64,000 nucleotides of DNA from Thauera carbonicopians (GCF_025699485.1 NZ_JANUXN010000011.1:1-64000); one strand, 5' to 3'. Counted from the stretch's first letter, positions 37,987 through 48,238 are shown. Notes: a model not told the origin generated them from the sequence alone. A program made the numbers and translations.

Positions 37987-38634
37987 TCACTCCGTGGGAG
38001 TGAGCGTGGTGGAGCTGGCAGCGAGCCGTTGGGCCTGCCAGCTCCATTGCTTTTCCCACGCCGTGCGCACCAGGTTCGGGTAGCCCGGCTTGCCCAGGCT
38101 GCCGTTGTAGCGGCCGAGTGCGCGGAAGAGATCGCCTTTCTCGATGTCGAGATAGTGGCGCAGGATCGTGCAGCCGTAGCGCAGGTTGGTGCGCAGGTGG
38201 AACAGGTTGTCGTCCGGCCGCTCCATGACCTTGAGCCAGAACGGCATCACCTGCATGTAGCCGCGTGCGCCGGCCGACGAGATCGCGTATTTTCGGAAGT
38301 TGCTTTCGACCTGGATCAGGGCGAGCACCAGTTGTGGGTCGAGGCCGGCACGAGTGGCTTCGTAGTGGATGCTGGTCAGCAGTTCGTTGCGGTAGTTGAG
38401 GTCCGGAATCCGCTTCTGCAGCCGGCGTGACATTTCCGCCAGCCACTGCGCGCGCTCGCCGGCGTCGGGAATCGGCAACATCGGTGCCACTGCGTCGCTG
38501 ACCGCTTCGTGCAGTGCCGCGCGCACGCTGGCGGCCAGCGGTTCGTACTGTTGCGCGCCGGCCTGTACCGCATTGGCTGCCAGCGCGAACAGCAGCGCGG
38601 CGACGGTGCGGAGCAGGGCCGACGGGTGGTGCAT
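37987..38634 (-). CDS. lytic transglycosylase (SLT domain), exported
   Basis: 215 residues. A signal peptide ends NAVQA-GA. The SLT fold (about 90-200) has catalytic Glu in ALIQVESNFRKYAISSAGARG, then GYMQVMPFW and the AL-RYNGSLG block. It cleaves peptidoglycan to 1,6-anhydro-muropeptides. It follows proS by two bases on the same strand, so the two are cotranscribed. Confidence 0.9.
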   Translation of the reverse strand: MHHPSALLRTVAALLFALAANAVQAGAQQYEPLAASVRAALHEAVSDAVAPMLPIPDAGERAQWLAEMSRRLQKRIPDLNYRNELLTSIHYEATRAGLDPQLVLALIQVESNFRKYAISSAGARGYMQVMPFWLKVMERPDDNLFHLRTNLRYGCTILRHYLDIEKGDLFRALGRYNGSLGKPGYPNLVRTAWEKQWSWQAQRLAASSTTLTPTE

Positions 38635-38636
38635 GC

Positions 38637-40385
38637 TCAGGCCTTGCCGAGCAGGCTCAGGATGTGGGCTGCGATGTCGGCGGCGGCAAGCTTGCTGGCC
38701 TCGGCATCACGCCGGCCCTGGTATTCCACCAGGCCTTCCTTCAGCCCGCGGTCGCCGATGGTGACGCGGTGCGGTACGCCGATCAGCTCCCAGTCGGCGA
38801 ACATCACGCCGGGGCGTTCGTCGCGGTCGTCGAGAATGACATCCACGCCCTGTGCCAGCAGGGTGTCGTAGAGCTTCTGTGCTTCGTCGCGCACGGCTTC
38901 GGACTTGCCCCAGCCGACCGGGCAGATCACGACTTCGAAAGGTGCGATCGCCAGCGGCCAGATGATGCCGCGGGCGTCGTGGTTCTGCTCGATCGCGGCA
39001 CCCAGGATGCGGGTCACGCCGATGCCGTAGCAGCCCATCTCGAAATGCTTGGGTTTGCCGTCCTCGTCGAGGAAGGTGGCGTTCATCGCCTTGGAGTACT
39101 TGGTGCCCAGGTAGAAGACGTGGCCGACTTCGATGCCGCGCTGGATTGCGAGCATGCCCTTGCCGTCGGGCGAGGGGTCGCCTTCGACGACGTTGCGGAT
39201 GTCGGCGACGAGGTCCGGTTCGGGCAGGTCGCGGCCCCAGTTGACACCGGTGAAGTGGTAGTCGGCGTCGTTGGCGCCGCAGATGAAGTCGGCCATGTCG
39301 GCGACCGTGCGGTCGGCGACGATCCTGACCGGCTTCTTCAGCCCGATTGGGCCGAGGTAGCCCGGCTTGCAACCGAAGTGCGCGAGGATTTCCGCCTCGG
39401 TGGCGAAGCGGAAGCCGGCCTTGAGCCCTTCCAGCTTGCCGGTCTTGACTTCGTTCAGGACGTGGTCGCCGCGTACCAGCAGCAGCCAGACGGTGACGCC
39501 GGCCGGCTCGCCCTTGTCGTCGACGTCGTCGGTGGCCAGCACCAGCGACTTGACCGTGGTGGCGAGCGGCACGCCGAGCAGTTCGGCGACGTCCTCGCAG
39601 GTGGCCTTGCCGGGGGTCGGGGTCTTCTCCAGCGCCTGCTTGGCTTCGCCGCGGCCCGGCAGCAGCGACACGGCTTCGGCCAGCTCGATGTTGGCGGCGT
39701 AGCTGGAGTCCGGGCAGTAGACGATGGCGTCTTCGCCGGTGTCGGCGATGACCTGGAATTCGTGCGAGCGGTCGCCGCCGATGGCGCCGGTGTCGGCGGC
39801 GACGGCGCGGTACTGGAGGCCGAGGCGGTCGAAGATGCGCGTGTAGGCGGCGAACATGCTGTCGTAGCTGCGGCCGGCGGCTTCTTCGCTGCGGTCGAAG
39901 GAGTAGGCGTCCTTCATCGTGAACTCACGGCCGCGCATGATGCCGAAGCGCGGCCGGCGCTCGTCGCGGAACTTGGTCTGGATCTGGTAGAAGTTGCGCG
40001 GCAGCTGGCGGTAGCTCTTCAGTTCCTGGCGGGCGATGTCGGTGACGACTTCCTCGGAGGTCGGCTGCATCGCGAAGTCGCGCTCGTGGCGGTCCTTCAG
40101 GCGCAGCAGTTCCGGGCCCATCTTGTCCCAGCGGCCTGTTTCCTGCCACAGCTCGGCGGGCTGCACCAGCGGCATGGTCAGTTCCATCGCGCCGGCGCGG
40201 TTCATTTCCTCGCGGATGATCGTCTCGACCTTGCGGATCGAGCGCAAGGCCATCGGCATGTAGCTGTAGATGCCGGCCGCGGCCTTGCGGATCATGCCGG
40301 CGCGCAGCATCAGCTTCTGGCTGACGACTTCGGCGTCGGAGGGGGCTTCCTTGAGGGTGAACAGATGGAACTGGCTGGCGCGCAT
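38637..40385 (-). CDS. proS: prolyl-tRNA synthetase
   Basis: 582 residues from the [14 protein letters not shown] (upstream residues are unrelated to the family). It is a class II synthetase of bacterial type with the inserted editing domain (about 225-380). Motif 2 is [25 protein letters not shown], seen in part at about 138-160; motif 3 is [14 protein letters not shown]; the anticodon-binding domain is C-terminal. Length is typical. Confidence 0.96.
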   Translation of the reverse strand: MRASQFHLFTLKEAPSDAEVVSQKLMLRAGMIRKAAAGIYSYMPMALRSIRKVETIIREEMNRAGAMELTMPLVQPAELWQETGRWDKMGPELLRLKDRHERDFAMQPTSEEVVTDIARQELKSYRQLPRNFYQIQTKFRDERRPRFGIMRGREFTMKDAYSFDRSEEAAGRSYDSMFAAYTRIFDRLGLQYRAVAADTGAIGGDRSHEFQVIADTGEDAIVYCPDSSYAANIELAEAVSLLPGRGEAKQALEKTPTPGKATCEDVAELLGVPLATTVKSLVLATDDVDDKGEPAGVTVWLLLVRGDHVLNEVKTGKLEGLKAGFRFATEAEILAHFGCKPGYLGPIGLKKPVRIVADRTVADMADFICGANDADYHFTGVNWGRDLPEPDLVADIRNVVEGDPSPDGKGMLAIQRGIEVGHVFYLGTKYSKAMNATFLDEDGKPKHFEMGCYGIGVTRILGAAIEQNHDARGIIWPLAIAPFEVVICPVGWGKSEAVRDEAQKLYDTLLAQGVDVILDDRDERPGVMFADWELIGVPHRVTIGDRGLKEGLVEYQGRRDAEASKLAAADIAAHILSLLGKA

Positions 40386-40487
40386 GAGAGTCTTCAGTCT
40401 GGAAAGGCTTTGTCGAACGCGCGATTCTAGCGCAAGGCACCGCCTGTAAAGGCTTGTATCGGGTATGGTGGATCGATGCACGCCGAT

Positions 40488-40508
40488 GGTGCGCTTTCAA
40501 AGCGCACC
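40488..40508. other. hairpin in the proS-rppH divergent region
   Basis: 9-bp stem GGTGCGCTT / AAGCGCACC with loop TCA, about 50 bases upstream of rppH. It could be an operator or a leader hairpin; nothing else supports either reading. Confidence 0.35.
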
Positions 40509-40555
40509 CAAGTGTGAAAAAATCGACGTCAATCAACCGAATTTGAAGGTTAGTC

Positions 40556-41113
40556 ATGCTTGATCGTGAAGGCTTTCGCCCGAACGTCGGCATCATTCTG
40601 GTAAATGCGCGCAACGAGGTTTTCTGGGGCAAGCGCATCCGCGAACATTCCTGGCAGTTTCCGCAAGGTGGCATCAAGCACGGCGAATCGCCGGAGCAGG
40701 CGATGTACCGGGAACTGTTCGAGGAAGTCGGATTGCGTCCGGAGCACGTCAAGATCCTCGGCCGCACGCGGGGCTGGCTGCGCTATGAAGTGCCGCGGCA
40801 CTGGATACGGCGCGAATGGCGCAACACCTATCGTGGACAGAAGCAGATCTGGTTTCTGTTGCGCTTGGTGGGGCGCGATTCCGATGTCTGCCTGCGTGCG
40901 AGCTCGCACCCGGAATTCGATGCCTGGCGATGGAGCAATTACTGGGTGCCGCTGGAGGCGGTGATCGAGTTCAAGCGGCAGGTGTATCAGATGGCACTCG
41001 TCGAACTGGCGCGCGTGCTGTTCCGGTCGCGCAACTTCGATCTGCCGGAAAGCTACCGCCTGCCCGAACCCGAGCGGCCGGTGCCGGTGGTCCTCGGTGC
41101 GTCGCAGCGCTGA
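40556..41113 (+). CDS. rppH: RNA pyrophosphohydrolase
   Basis: 185 residues. It begins [15 protein letters not shown], typical of RppH, followed by [13 protein letters not shown] and RELFEEVGL, which make up the complete NUDIX box. RppH removes the 5' pyrophosphate of mRNA and triggers RNase E decay. It is divergent from proS, a common betaproteobacterial arrangement. Confidence 0.94.
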   Translation: MLDREGFRPNVGIILVNARNEVFWGKRIREHSWQFPQGGIKHGESPEQAMYRELFEEVGLRPEHVKILGRTRGWLRYEVPRHWIRREWRNTYRGQKQIWFLLRLVGRDSDVCLRASSHPEFDAWRWSNYWVPLEAVIEFKRQVYQMALVELARVLFRSRNFDLPESYRLPEPERPVPVVLGASQR

Positions 41114-41156
41114 GGCCCTGACTGAGGCTATCTCATCTCCCTGGAGGCTGCTGGGA

Positions 41157-41687
41157 TTGAATTCACGTGTACGTAGTACCGTCGGCGCGGGGCTTGCCGC
41201 GCTGACCCTGGTTTCCGGCAGTGCCCTGGGGGGCTTGCTGTTCGACGAGGATCCCGACTGGAAGGAGGTCGAGGTGACGATGCCGCCGCCGGTGGACGAT
41301 GCCCGCTTGCGGGCCTTCTTCGTCAGCAGTGCGTCGCCGAACAGCTTCTTCGTCGATGAAGGCAGCGTCAGCGTCGGCGAGGATCGCGTGGTCCGCTACA
41401 CCCTGGTGGTACGCACGCCCGGCGGCGCGGAGAACATCACCTACGAAGGGTTGCGCTGCGCTACCGGCGAACGCCGGATCTACGCCAGCGGGCGCCGGAA
41501 CGGCGAATGGACGCCGATGAAGAAGAGCGACTGGCAGCCGATCAGTGACAATAACTACAATCGTCCGCGGGCAGCGCTGGCGTACGAGCATTTCTGCGAC
41601 GGGCCGGCCGCGCCGCGCGATCTCGAACATGCGCTGCGCCTGTTGCGCAATCCGCTGCACCGCTCCAGCACTTACGGAGTCCGATAA
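41157..41687 (+). CDS. CNP1-like exported protein
   Basis: 176 residues with a TTG start at 41157 (GGAGG lies 11-16 bases upstream; a GTG at 41097 overlapping rppH is the alternative). The signal peptide ends near SALGG. The mature part has [28 protein letters not shown] and a Cys in [11 protein letters not shown], characteristic of the CNP1 family of Neisseria and betaproteobacteria, whose function is unknown. Its stop overlaps the coq7 start by one base. Confidence 0.78.
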   Translation: MNSRVRSTVGAGLAALTLVSGSALGGLLFDEDPDWKEVEVTMPPPVDDARLRAFFVSSASPNSFFVDEGSVSVGEDRVVRYTLVVRTPGGAENITYEGLRCATGERRIYASGRRNGEWTPMKKSDWQPISDNNYNRPRAALAYEHFCDGPAAPRDLEHALRLLRNPLHRSSTYGVR

Positions 41688-42307
41688 TGATCGATACCGC
41701 CATCATCGAATTCGATAAGGCGCTGCGCACGGTCTTCGCGCCGGCGCGCAGCATTCGCGCAGTCCCGGGCGAAGGCCTGCCCGAGGCGGAGCTTGACGAG
41801 GCGGAGCGTCGCCATGCCGCGGCGCTGATGCGGATCAACCATGTGGGCGAGATCTGCGCCCAGGCGCTGTATCAGGGCCAGGCGCTGATGTCGAGGGATC
41901 CGTCGCTGCGCGATGCGCTGAGGCAGGCATCCCAGGAGGAAACCGAGCACCTCGCATGGACCGAGCGCCGCATCGCCGAGCTCGGCGGCCGCAAGAGCCT
42001 GCTCAATCCCTTGTGGTACGGCGGCGCGCTGGGCCTCGGCCTGCTGGCGGGCCGTTTCGGCGACCGCTGGAATCTGGGCTTCCTAGCCGAAACCGAACGC
42101 CAGGTCGAAAACCATCTGAAGGGACATCTCGAGACCTTGCCGGCAAACGACCAGAAATCGCGTGCGGTCGTCGAGCAGATGAAGCTCGACGAGGCCGAGC
42201 ATGCCGAAATGGCGATCCGGCTGGGCGGGCATGAACTGCCCACGCCGGTGAAGGGGGCGATGAAGCTCGCCTCCAAGGTGATGACGACGCTGACCTACCG
42301 CATCTGA
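41687..42307 (+). CDS. coq7: 2-polyprenyl-3-methyl-6-methoxy-1,4-benzoquinone monooxygenase (Coq7)
   Basis: 206 residues. It is a diiron hydroxylase of ubiquinone synthesis. Metal-ligand motifs are visible: [24 protein letters not shown], and [10 protein letters not shown]. It performs the last ring hydroxylation before the final methylation. A short hydrophobic segment ([14 protein letters not shown]) would contact the membrane. Confidence 0.94.
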   Translation: MIDTAIIEFDKALRTVFAPARSIRAVPGEGLPEAELDEAERRHAAALMRINHVGEICAQALYQGQALMSRDPSLRDALRQASQEETEHLAWTERRIAELGGRKSLLNPLWYGGALGLGLLAGRFGDRWNLGFLAETERQVENHLKGHLETLPANDQKSRAVVEQMKLDEAEHAEMAIRLGGHELPTPVKGAMKLASKVMTTLTYRI

Positions 42308-42380
42308 ACCCGGGTAACCGAGCGCCAGCGGGCGGCCAGTCCACCTTGCTTCGCCGCTCGGAGTGACGGCTCTACGAAGC

Positions 42381-42800
42381 TCAGTCCGCCTCGACGATCT
42401 CGCACTCGTGGGTGATTTCCGCGGTCTTGCCGAGCATGATCGAAGCAGAGCAGTATTTTTCCGCGGACAGGTGGATGGCGCGTTCGACCGCTTCGCGTTT
42501 CAACTGGCGTCCGGTGATGGTGTAGATGAAGCGGATGCGGGTGAACACCTTGGGGTCGGCGTCCGCCCGCTCGGCTTCCAGGCGGACGCTGCAGCCGCGT
42601 ATGTCGTGGCGGCCGCGCTTGAGGATCAGCACCACGTCGAAGGCCGTGCAGCCTCCTGCGCCGGCCAGCATCAGTTCCATCGGCCGTGGTGCGAGATTGC
42701 GGCCGCCTGCTTCCGGCGCGCCATCCATCGTGACGAGGTGGCCTGAGCCGGTTTCGGCGATGAAGCTCATGCCGTCGGACCATCTGATCGTGCATTCCAT
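42381..42800 (-). CDS. OsmC-family peroxiredoxin-like protein
   Basis: 139 residues from the ATG MECTIRW (AGGAAAG upstream). The two reactive cysteines of the family are at 51 (AGAGGCTAFD) and 117 (EKYCSAS). The fold is OsmC/Ohr; the short form resembles YhfA. It is likely cytoplasmic and reduces organic peroxides, but the substrate is unproven. Confidence 0.88.
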   Translation of the reverse strand: MECTIRWSDGMSFIAETGSGHLVTMDGAPEAGGRNLAPRPMELMLAGAGGCTAFDVVLILKRGRHDIRGCSVRLEAERADADPKVFTRIRFIYTITGRQLKREAVERAIHLSAEKYCSASIMLGKTAEITHECEIVEAD

Positions 42801-43057
42801 GTCTTTCTTTCCTGTTCGAGAGCTGTGAACCGCCGAGGAGGGCCGGGCGCTGTTGGCGCGGATTCTACCGGAGAGCAGGCGGGTGAAGGTTTCCAGGGCG
42901 TGCGGGTCTGTCAGCGCGGCCATCGTATGAGACAATACGGAGCCGTATTCTTGCAGTGCACAAATAAAGCTTATGAAGATGGAGCGAGCACCCCTTCATC
43001 GGAAGCCGCAGCCACCTTATGGCAGTAAAAAAACGATGAAAATCAATCAAATGGAGC

Positions 43058-43078
43058 TTGATAAGCCTGTCTTATCAA
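43058..43078. other. inverted repeat upstream of the candidate small RNA
   Basis: TTGATAAG-CCTGT-CTTATCAA: perfect 8-bp arms, just upstream of the possible -10 at 43093. Its position suits an operator. Confidence 0.4.
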
Positions 43079-43092
43079 AAAATCAAAACATT

Positions 43093-43262
43093 TATAGTGC
43101 AATGCACAAAATTCCGCTTGCAGGGGCGGGGTGGAGTCTGGATAATGCACCTCAGTCGGATCGCTGACGCGGCAACAACGACGCGCCGATCCAAATGGTG
43201 TCTCCTCCACCCTCCTCCTTTGGTGTGGATTTAACGCAGTCCTCGCGGACTGCGTTTTTTTT
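43093..43262 (+). ncRNA. candidate small RNA between the OsmC gene and rplM
   Basis: The 592-bp gap 42801-43392 has no convincing gene. TATAGT at 43093-43098 could be a -10 box (no good -35). Downstream, GGGTGGAG (43129-43136) pairs with CTCCACCC (43205-43212), with inner stems CACC/GGTG and GGATCG/CGATCC (43158-43163 / 43187-43192). An intrinsic terminator at 43234-43262 follows. This yields a roughly 160-nt RNA with a long imperfect hairpin and a CU-rich stretch (CTCCTCCACCCTCCTCC, 43202-43218) able to pair with ribosome sites. Not matched by me to a known RNA family. A 64-codon frame at 42973-43167 lacks a ribosome site. Confidence 0.5.
43234..43262 (+). terminator. strong intrinsic terminator
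   Basis: ACGCAGTCC-TCGC-GGACTGCGT followed by seven T. It is the clearest Rho-independent terminator in the window, yet no protein gene precedes it on this strand; it ends the candidate small RNA. Confidence 0.9.
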
Positions 43263-43303
43263 CGCCTGCACTGCTCGAATGCTATCGGTGCTTCGTTTAG
43301 TGA

Positions 43304-43332
43304 TTGACACGGGAGTAGTGCTCCCATTAAGC
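43304..43332 (+). promoter_or_regulatory. rplM-rpsI promoter
   Basis: TTGACA, 17-base spacer, TTAAGC; start near 43340 and a leader of about 50 bases. The spacer contains GGGAG-TAGTG-CTCCC (43311-43325), a short dyad that could bind a regulator. Confidence 0.6.
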
Positions 43333-43392
43333 TTGCGAGCTTTCCGTTTGACGGCCTGAATGTGTCCGGCCTGACAAAAATCGAGGTTTTAC

Positions 43393-43821
43393 ATGAAGAC
43401 GTTTTCTGCCAAGCCGCACGAGGTCAAGCGCGACTGGTTCGTTGTCGACGGCACGGACAAGGTGCTTGGCCGTCTTGCCGCCGAAGTCGCCCGCCGTCTG
43501 CGTGGCAAGCACAAGGCCATTTACACTCCGCACGTTGATACGGGCGACTTCATCGTCGTCGTCAACGTCGAAAAGCTGCGCGTGACCGGCAACAAGGCGC
43601 AGGACAAGAAGTACTACCGTCACTCGGGTTACCCGGGCGGTATCTACGAAACCAACTTCACCAAGCTCCAGCAGCGCTTCCCCGAGCGCGTGCTCGAGAA
43701 GGCGGTGAAGGGCATGCTGCCGAAGGGCCCGCTGGGCTACGCCATGCTGAAGAAGCTGAAGTGCTATGCGGGTCCGTCGCATCCGCACACCGCTCAGCAG
43801 CCGCAAATTCTCGAGATCTGA
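43393..43821 (+). CDS. rplM: 50S ribosomal protein L13
   Basis: 142 residues, full length for L13. It begins [20 protein letters not shown] and carries the [18 protein letters not shown] block and [19 protein letters not shown]. It is the first gene of the two-gene operon with rpsI, 13 bases apart. Confidence 0.98.
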   Translation: MKTFSAKPHEVKRDWFVVDGTDKVLGRLAAEVARRLRGKHKAIYTPHVDTGDFIVVVNVEKLRVTGNKAQDKKYYRHSGYPGGIYETNFTKLQQRFPERVLEKAVKGMLPKGPLGYAMLKKLKCYAGPSHPHTAQQPQILEI

Positions 43822-43834
43822 CAGGAGCCGATAA

Positions 43835-44227
43835 ATGGCTGTGACTTACAACTACGGAACCGGCCGCCGCAAGACCGCGGTTGCCCGTGTGTTCATCAAG
43901 CCGGGCACCGGCAACATCGTCGTCAACGGCAAGCCGGTCGACGAGTTCTTCTCGCGTGAAACCGGCCGCATGATCGTGCGCCAGCCGCTGGTCCTGACCG
44001 GCAACGAAGGCAAGTTCGACATCATGGTGAATGTCACCGGTGGTGGCGAATCCGGTCAGGCCGGTGCCGTGCGTCACGGCATCACCCGTGCGCTGGTCGA
44101 CTACAACGCCGAACTGAAGGGCGAACTGCGCGTCGCCGGCTTCGTGACCCGCGATGCCCGTGAAGTCGAGCGCAAGAAGGTCGGTCTGCGCAAGGCGCGC
44201 CGTGCCAAGCAGTTCTCGAAGCGCTGA
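43835..44227 (+). CDS. rpsI: 30S ribosomal protein S9
   Basis: 130 residues, full length. It contains [14 protein letters not shown] near the N-terminus and the basic C-terminus [14 protein letters not shown] that reaches the P-site tRNA. Cotranscribed with rplM. Confidence 0.98.
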   Translation: MAVTYNYGTGRRKTAVARVFIKPGTGNIVVNGKPVDEFFSRETGRMIVRQPLVLTGNEGKFDIMVNVTGGGESGQAGAVRHGITRALVDYNAELKGELRVAGFVTRDAREVERKKVGLRKARRAKQFSKR

Positions 44228-44247
44228 TCGCTTCTGGCTGCATGCGG

Positions 44248-44280
44248 AAAGCCGCCCCGAGGGGCGGCTTTTTGCTTTTT
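44248..44280 (+). terminator. terminator of rplM-rpsI
   Basis: AAAGCCGCCCC-GA-GGGGCGGCTTT followed by TTGCTTTTT; 11-bp stem 20 bases after the rpsI stop. Confidence 0.88.
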
Positions 44281-44421
44281 TGCATTCCCCTGCCGCAGTC
44301 GAGGATATCCCGGGTGTTCGTGTGCCGGACGCGACAGTTCGGCTTCATCGCTTCTTCATTGTCCTTGGCCGCCGGGGTGAGATAATCGATGCCAGGTCCT
44401 GACTCGCAAAAAGGAATCGAG

Positions 44422-45459
44422 ATGATCAAGGTAGGTGTTGTCGGCGGTACCGGTTACACGGGCGTGGAGTTGCTGCGCCTGCTTTCGCGTCATCCGCAGG
44501 TGGAGTTGACCGCGATCACGTCGCGCGGCGAAGCCGGCATGCCGGTCGCCGAGATGTTTCCGAGCCTGCGCCGCCGTGTCGATCTGAAGTTCGTCGCACC
44601 GCAGGATGCCGCGCTCGACAAATGCGACGCGGTGTTCTTCGCCACGCCCAACGGCATTGCGATGAAGCAGGCGGCGGAACTCGTCGCCGCCGGTGTCCGC
44701 GTGATCGACCTGGCCGCCGATTTCCGCATCCGCGACGTGGCCGAATGGCAGAAGTGGTACGGCATGGAGCATGCCGCGCCCGAACTGGTCGCCGAGGCGG
44801 TGTATGGCCTGCCCGAAGTGAACCGGGAGCAGATCCGCAAGGCGCGCGTGCTGGCGAACCCGGGCTGCTACCCGACTGCCGTCCAGCTCGGCTTCCTGCC
44901 GCTGGTCGAAGCCGGCCTGATCGATACCGATCACCTGATCGCGGATGCCAAGTCCGGCGTGTCCGGTGCGGGGCGGAAGGCGGAGGTGCATACGCTGTTA
45001 CCCGAGGCTGCCGACAGCTTCAAGGCCTACGGCGTGCCGGGGCACCGCCATCTGCCGGAAATCCGCCAGGGCCTGTCGCTCGCGGCGAAGCAGGCGGTGG
45101 GCCTGACTTTCGTGCCTCACCTGACGCCGATGATCCGCGGCATCCATGCCACCTTGTATGGCAGGATCAGGCAGGGTATCGAACTGCCCGACCTGCAGGC
45201 CTTGTTCGAGCAGCGCTATGCGGGCGAGGCTTTCGTCGACGTGATGCCGGCGGGGAGCCATCCTGAGACGCGCTCGGTGCGGGCGTCGAATCTGTGCCGC
45301 ATCGCGGTTCATCGTCCGCAGGGCGGCGACACCATCGTCGTGCTGTCGGTCATCGACAACCTCGTCAAGGGGGCGGCCGGTCAGGCGGTGCAGAACCTCA
45401 ACATCATGTTCGGTTTCGATGAGGAAGCCGGGCTGGACATCGTCCCGGTCAGTCCTTGA
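44422..45459 (+). CDS. argC: N-acetyl-gamma-glutamyl-phosphate reductase
   Basis: 345 residues from the [17 protein letters not shown] (AAGGA upstream). Third step of arginine synthesis, NADPH-dependent. The Rossmann GGTGYTG is at 8-14 and catalytic Cys149 lies in ANPGCYPTA. It is followed by erpA after 91 bases. Confidence 0.95.
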   Translation: MIKVGVVGGTGYTGVELLRLLSRHPQVELTAITSRGEAGMPVAEMFPSLRRRVDLKFVAPQDAALDKCDAVFFATPNGIAMKQAAELVAAGVRVIDLAADFRIRDVAEWQKWYGMEHAAPELVAEAVYGLPEVNREQIRKARVLANPGCYPTAVQLGFLPLVEAGLIDTDHLIADAKSGVSGAGRKAEVHTLLPEAADSFKAYGVPGHRHLPEIRQGLSLAAKQAVGLTFVPHLTPMIRGIHATLYGRIRQGIELPDLQALFEQRYAGEAFVDVMPAGSHPETRSVRASNLCRIAVHRPQGGDTIVVLSVIDNLVKGAAGQAVQNLNIMFGFDEEAGLDIVPVSP

Positions 45460-45550
45460 CGGGAACCTCGGGCACGGAACACGATCCGAACCTTTCAAGC
45501 GCAGAGCGGATGGGCCCATCATCCGCCGCATCCCCTACAGAGGAGAAACC

Positions 45551-45901
45551 ATGAGCGCAGAAGTCGCAACCCCCGACATCCTGGTCTTCACCGACAGCGC
45601 GGCCAACAAGGTGCGCGAGCTGATCGAGGAAGAAGGCAATCCCGAGCTGAAGCTGCGCGTGTTCGTCAGCGGCGGCGGTTGCTCGGGCTTCCAGTACGGC
45701 TTCACCTTCGACGAGGAGGTGAATGAGGACGATACGACCTACGAGAAGAATGGCGTGATGCTGCTGATCGACTCGATGAGCTACCAGTACCTGGTCGGCG
45801 CCGAGATCGATTACACCGAAGGCCTCGAGGGCTCGCAGTTCGTGATTCGCAATCCGAATGCCACCAGCACGTGTGGCTGCGGTTCGTCGTTTTCGGCCTG
45901 A
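45551..45901 (+). CDS. erpA: iron-sulfur cluster insertion protein ErpA
   Basis: 116 residues, AGGAG ribosome site. A-type carrier with three cluster-binding Cys: Cys44 ([10 protein letters not shown]), Cys108 and Cys110 (STCGCGSSF). It delivers [Fe-S] clusters to apoproteins, including those of isoprenoid synthesis and respiration. The order argC-erpA is common in betaproteobacteria. Confidence 0.94.
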   Translation: MSAEVATPDILVFTDSAANKVRELIEEEGNPELKLRVFVSGGGCSGFQYGFTFDEEVNEDDTTYEKNGVMLLIDSMSYQYLVGAEIDYTEGLEGSQFVIRNPNATSTCGCGSSFSA

Positions 45902-45926
45902 GCAGTCTCCGGCCGCAGGAACAAAG

Positions 45927-45948
45927 CGGGGGCGCCTTGGCGCCCCCG
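45927..45948 (+). terminator. terminator of erpA (possibly bidirectional)
   Basis: CGGGGGCGCC-TT-GGCGCCCCCG, followed by TTTCGC, between the convergent erpA and siderophore-receptor genes. Confidence 0.7.
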
Positions 45949-45970
45949 TTTCGCTTGGCTGGGGCCGGTG

Positions 45971-48151
45971 TCAGAACAGATAGCTGGCGTTCAGCAGCAC
46001 GGTGCGCGGCGTGCCGGGCATGCTGCTGGAGCGCCAATAGTCCTTGTCGGTGAGGTTGGTGACGGCCAGCGTGATGTTCCACGGCAGGCCGCGATAGCCT
46101 ATCAGCGCATCCCAGCGGGTATAGCCGGAGCGCTCATAGAGGTTGTCGATCGCGGTGTAGTAGGGGCCTTTGTAGGTCAGGCCGACTTCGCCGTACCAGC
46201 TGTCGTTGGGACTGTAGCGCAGGAAGAAGTTGCCGTTCTTGCGTGAGCGGCTGGCTTTGTACTTCCCTTCGTTGGCCGGGGTGGTGACGTCCTTGACGAC
46301 CTTGGGCTCCTGGTAGCCGAGGCCGCCGCGCACGTACCAGTGCCGGCTGACACGCCCGGTGAGGCTGAACTCCACGCCTTGGGTGCGTTCCTTGCGACCG
46401 ACCGCCCAGGTGTAGGGATCGTTCTCGGGGTCGGGGCGATAGCGGATGTTGAGCAGCGTGAGGTCGTACACCGCCAGTTGGCTGCTGAGCTGGCCGTCCA
46501 GCCAGTCGCTCTTGATGCCGATCTCGTATTGTTCGCTGCGCTCGGGTTCTTCGTTGAATACGGCATTCTCGTTGGTGCTGACGCCGAGGAAGCCGTTGCC
46601 GCCGTAAGGTGCGAAATTGCGGCTGTACGACGCGTACAGGCTGTGCTCATCGACGGGCTGCCAGATCAGGCCGGCACGCGGACTTGTGGTGCGGCCGTCG
46701 TACTTGCGTGAGTCGCCGGTGTTGAGATTGGTCGACTTGAACTCGTAGTCGTCCTGGCGGATGCCGAGCAGGAGCTTCCACTGCGGCGTCAAGGTGATCA
46801 GATTCTGCGCGTACAGCGCCACTGCGCTGGCCTTGTGTTCATTGTTCGTCGGTGCCGCTCCGCGTGGCGTCTTGGGCAGCGACCATACCGGGTTGAACGG
46901 GTCGATCGCGAGCGGGTAGGCGAGCGAAGGGTCGGATGTGGCTCCGGAGGTGGCCAGGCGCGGATGGCGCAGTTCGTCGGTGTATTCGACGCCGACCAGG
47001 ATGTCGTGCTTGATCGGGCCGGTGTCGAACTTCCCGGTGAGATCCAGCGTGTGGGTCCTGGTTTCGTTCGAGGTGACCTGCCACGCCCGTGTGAACGTCA
47101 TCTTGCCCGGATTGCTGCATGCACGGCCGTTGCTCAGCCGGCCCTCAAGATTGCAGTAGCTGCCTGCATACAGGTGGTCGAAGTCCTGGTTGGCCTTGCG
47201 CTGAGCCGCGGTCCATTTGACCGACCAGTCATCGGCGAAATCGTAGGCCAGCACCGAACGGAACATGCGCAGGCTGTCCTTCACGTAGTCGTCCGGATGG
47301 GCAAACGCCTGGCGACGGGAAAGGCCGTCGGGCAGGTTGTCGTAGGACGGTGCGCGGTCGGGGCGACGCCACACGTCATCGTGCGTGTACTGGGCCAGCC
47401 AGCTGAGCCCGTTGTGCGTGTCGACGAGGATGCTGGGCGAGTACATGATGTTGCGGCTTTCGATGCCCTTGCGAAAGCTGTCCGCCTCCTCGTGGTCGGC
47501 GGTGAGGCGCACCACCACGTTGGGATGGATGATGCGGTTGATGTCGATGGTGCCGCCGCGGTTGTCCCATGATCCGGCACGCAGATTGATGCTGCTGATG
47601 GCGTCGAAGCGTGCCTGCTTGCTGACCATGTTGACCACGCCGCCGCCGCTGCCGCGCCCGTACAGCACGGAGGCGGGGCCTTTCAGGATCTCGATGCGTT
47701 CGATGTTGGCGGTGCTGCGCCGTACCTGGCCGCTTTCGCGAATGCCGTCGCGATACATGTCGCTGCTGCTGGCATCGAAGCCGCGGATCACGATGCCTTC
47801 GCCGCGCATGTCGTAGCTGGCGTCGATGCCGGGAATGCCGTCCAGCATGACGCTGAGGTCGTTGATGCCGTAGCTCTTGTATTTGCCGACTTCGATGGTG
47901 TCGACGGTGGCGGGGATGTCGCGCAGCGGCGTCGCCGTCTTGGTCGCGGTGGAGACGGTGGCGGGGCGCACGTCGTCCGGGTCGTAGGCCTGGGCGTCGA
48001 CGGTCACCGTCTTCAGGGTTGCTGCTGTCGGGGTGTTTGCAGAATCATCCTGCGCTTGCAGGGGGCCAGCACCAAATGTACCCAGGCAGGCCAGGGTCAG
48101 AAGTGCCGGGCGCGATCGGCGTGTCGGGCGCGAAGCTCGGGTTGAGGTCAT
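45971..48151 (-). CDS. TonB-dependent siderophore receptor
   Basis: 726 residues, normal for FhuA/FpvA/FoxA-type receptors and unlike the two giant STN receptors in this window. The signal peptide ends near GPLQA-QD. A TonB box-like LKTVTVDAQ, the plug (about 65-185: RGEGIVIRGFDASSSDMYRDG, seen in part, and IERIEILKGPASVLYGRG) and a barrel ending VLLNASYLF follow. No STN domain, so no surface signalling. A good Fur box lies 73 bases upstream. The siderophore is not deducible. Confidence 0.92.
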   Translation of the reverse strand: MTSTRASRPTRRSRPALLTLACLGTFGAGPLQAQDDSANTPTAATLKTVTVDAQAYDPDDVRPATVSTATKTATPLRDIPATVDTIEVGKYKSYGINDLSVMLDGIPGIDASYDMRGEGIVIRGFDASSSDMYRDGIRESGQVRRSTANIERIEILKGPASVLYGRGSGGGVVNMVSKQARFDAISSINLRAGSWDNRGGTIDINRIIHPNVVVRLTADHEEADSFRKGIESRNIMYSPSILVDTHNGLSWLAQYTHDDVWRRPDRAPSYDNLPDGLSRRQAFAHPDDYVKDSLRMFRSVLAYDFADDWSVKWTAAQRKANQDFDHLYAGSYCNLEGRLSNGRACSNPGKMTFTRAWQVTSNETRTHTLDLTGKFDTGPIKHDILVGVEYTDELRHPRLATSGATSDPSLAYPLAIDPFNPVWSLPKTPRGAAPTNNEHKASAVALYAQNLITLTPQWKLLLGIRQDDYEFKSTNLNTGDSRKYDGRTTSPRAGLIWQPVDEHSLYASYSRNFAPYGGNGFLGVSTNENAVFNEEPERSEQYEIGIKSDWLDGQLSSQLAVYDLTLLNIRYRPDPENDPYTWAVGRKERTQGVEFSLTGRVSRHWYVRGGLGYQEPKVVKDVTTPANEGKYKASRSRKNGNFFLRYSPNDSWYGEVGLTYKGPYYTAIDNLYERSGYTRWDALIGYRGLPWNITLAVTNLTDKDYWRSSSMPGTPRTVLLNASYLF

Positions 48152-48223
48152 TGCGGCTCTCGTTATGTGGATGACAAACAGATGCAGTCATTAACAGGAG
48201 CGCATTTTTAATGGAAGTGATGT

Positions 48224-48238
48224 TGATAATTATTTACT
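48224..48238. promoter_or_regulatory. Fur box of the siderophore receptor gene
   Basis: TGATAATTATTTACT matches 11 of 14 informative positions of TGATAATNATTATCA, with a complete left half. It lies upstream of an iron-uptake receptor. Confidence 0.7.

Noticed and set aside
42973-43167. 64-codon frame in the gap before rplM
   Set aside because: No ribosome site, no recognisable protein features, and it overlaps the nested stems of the candidate small RNA.
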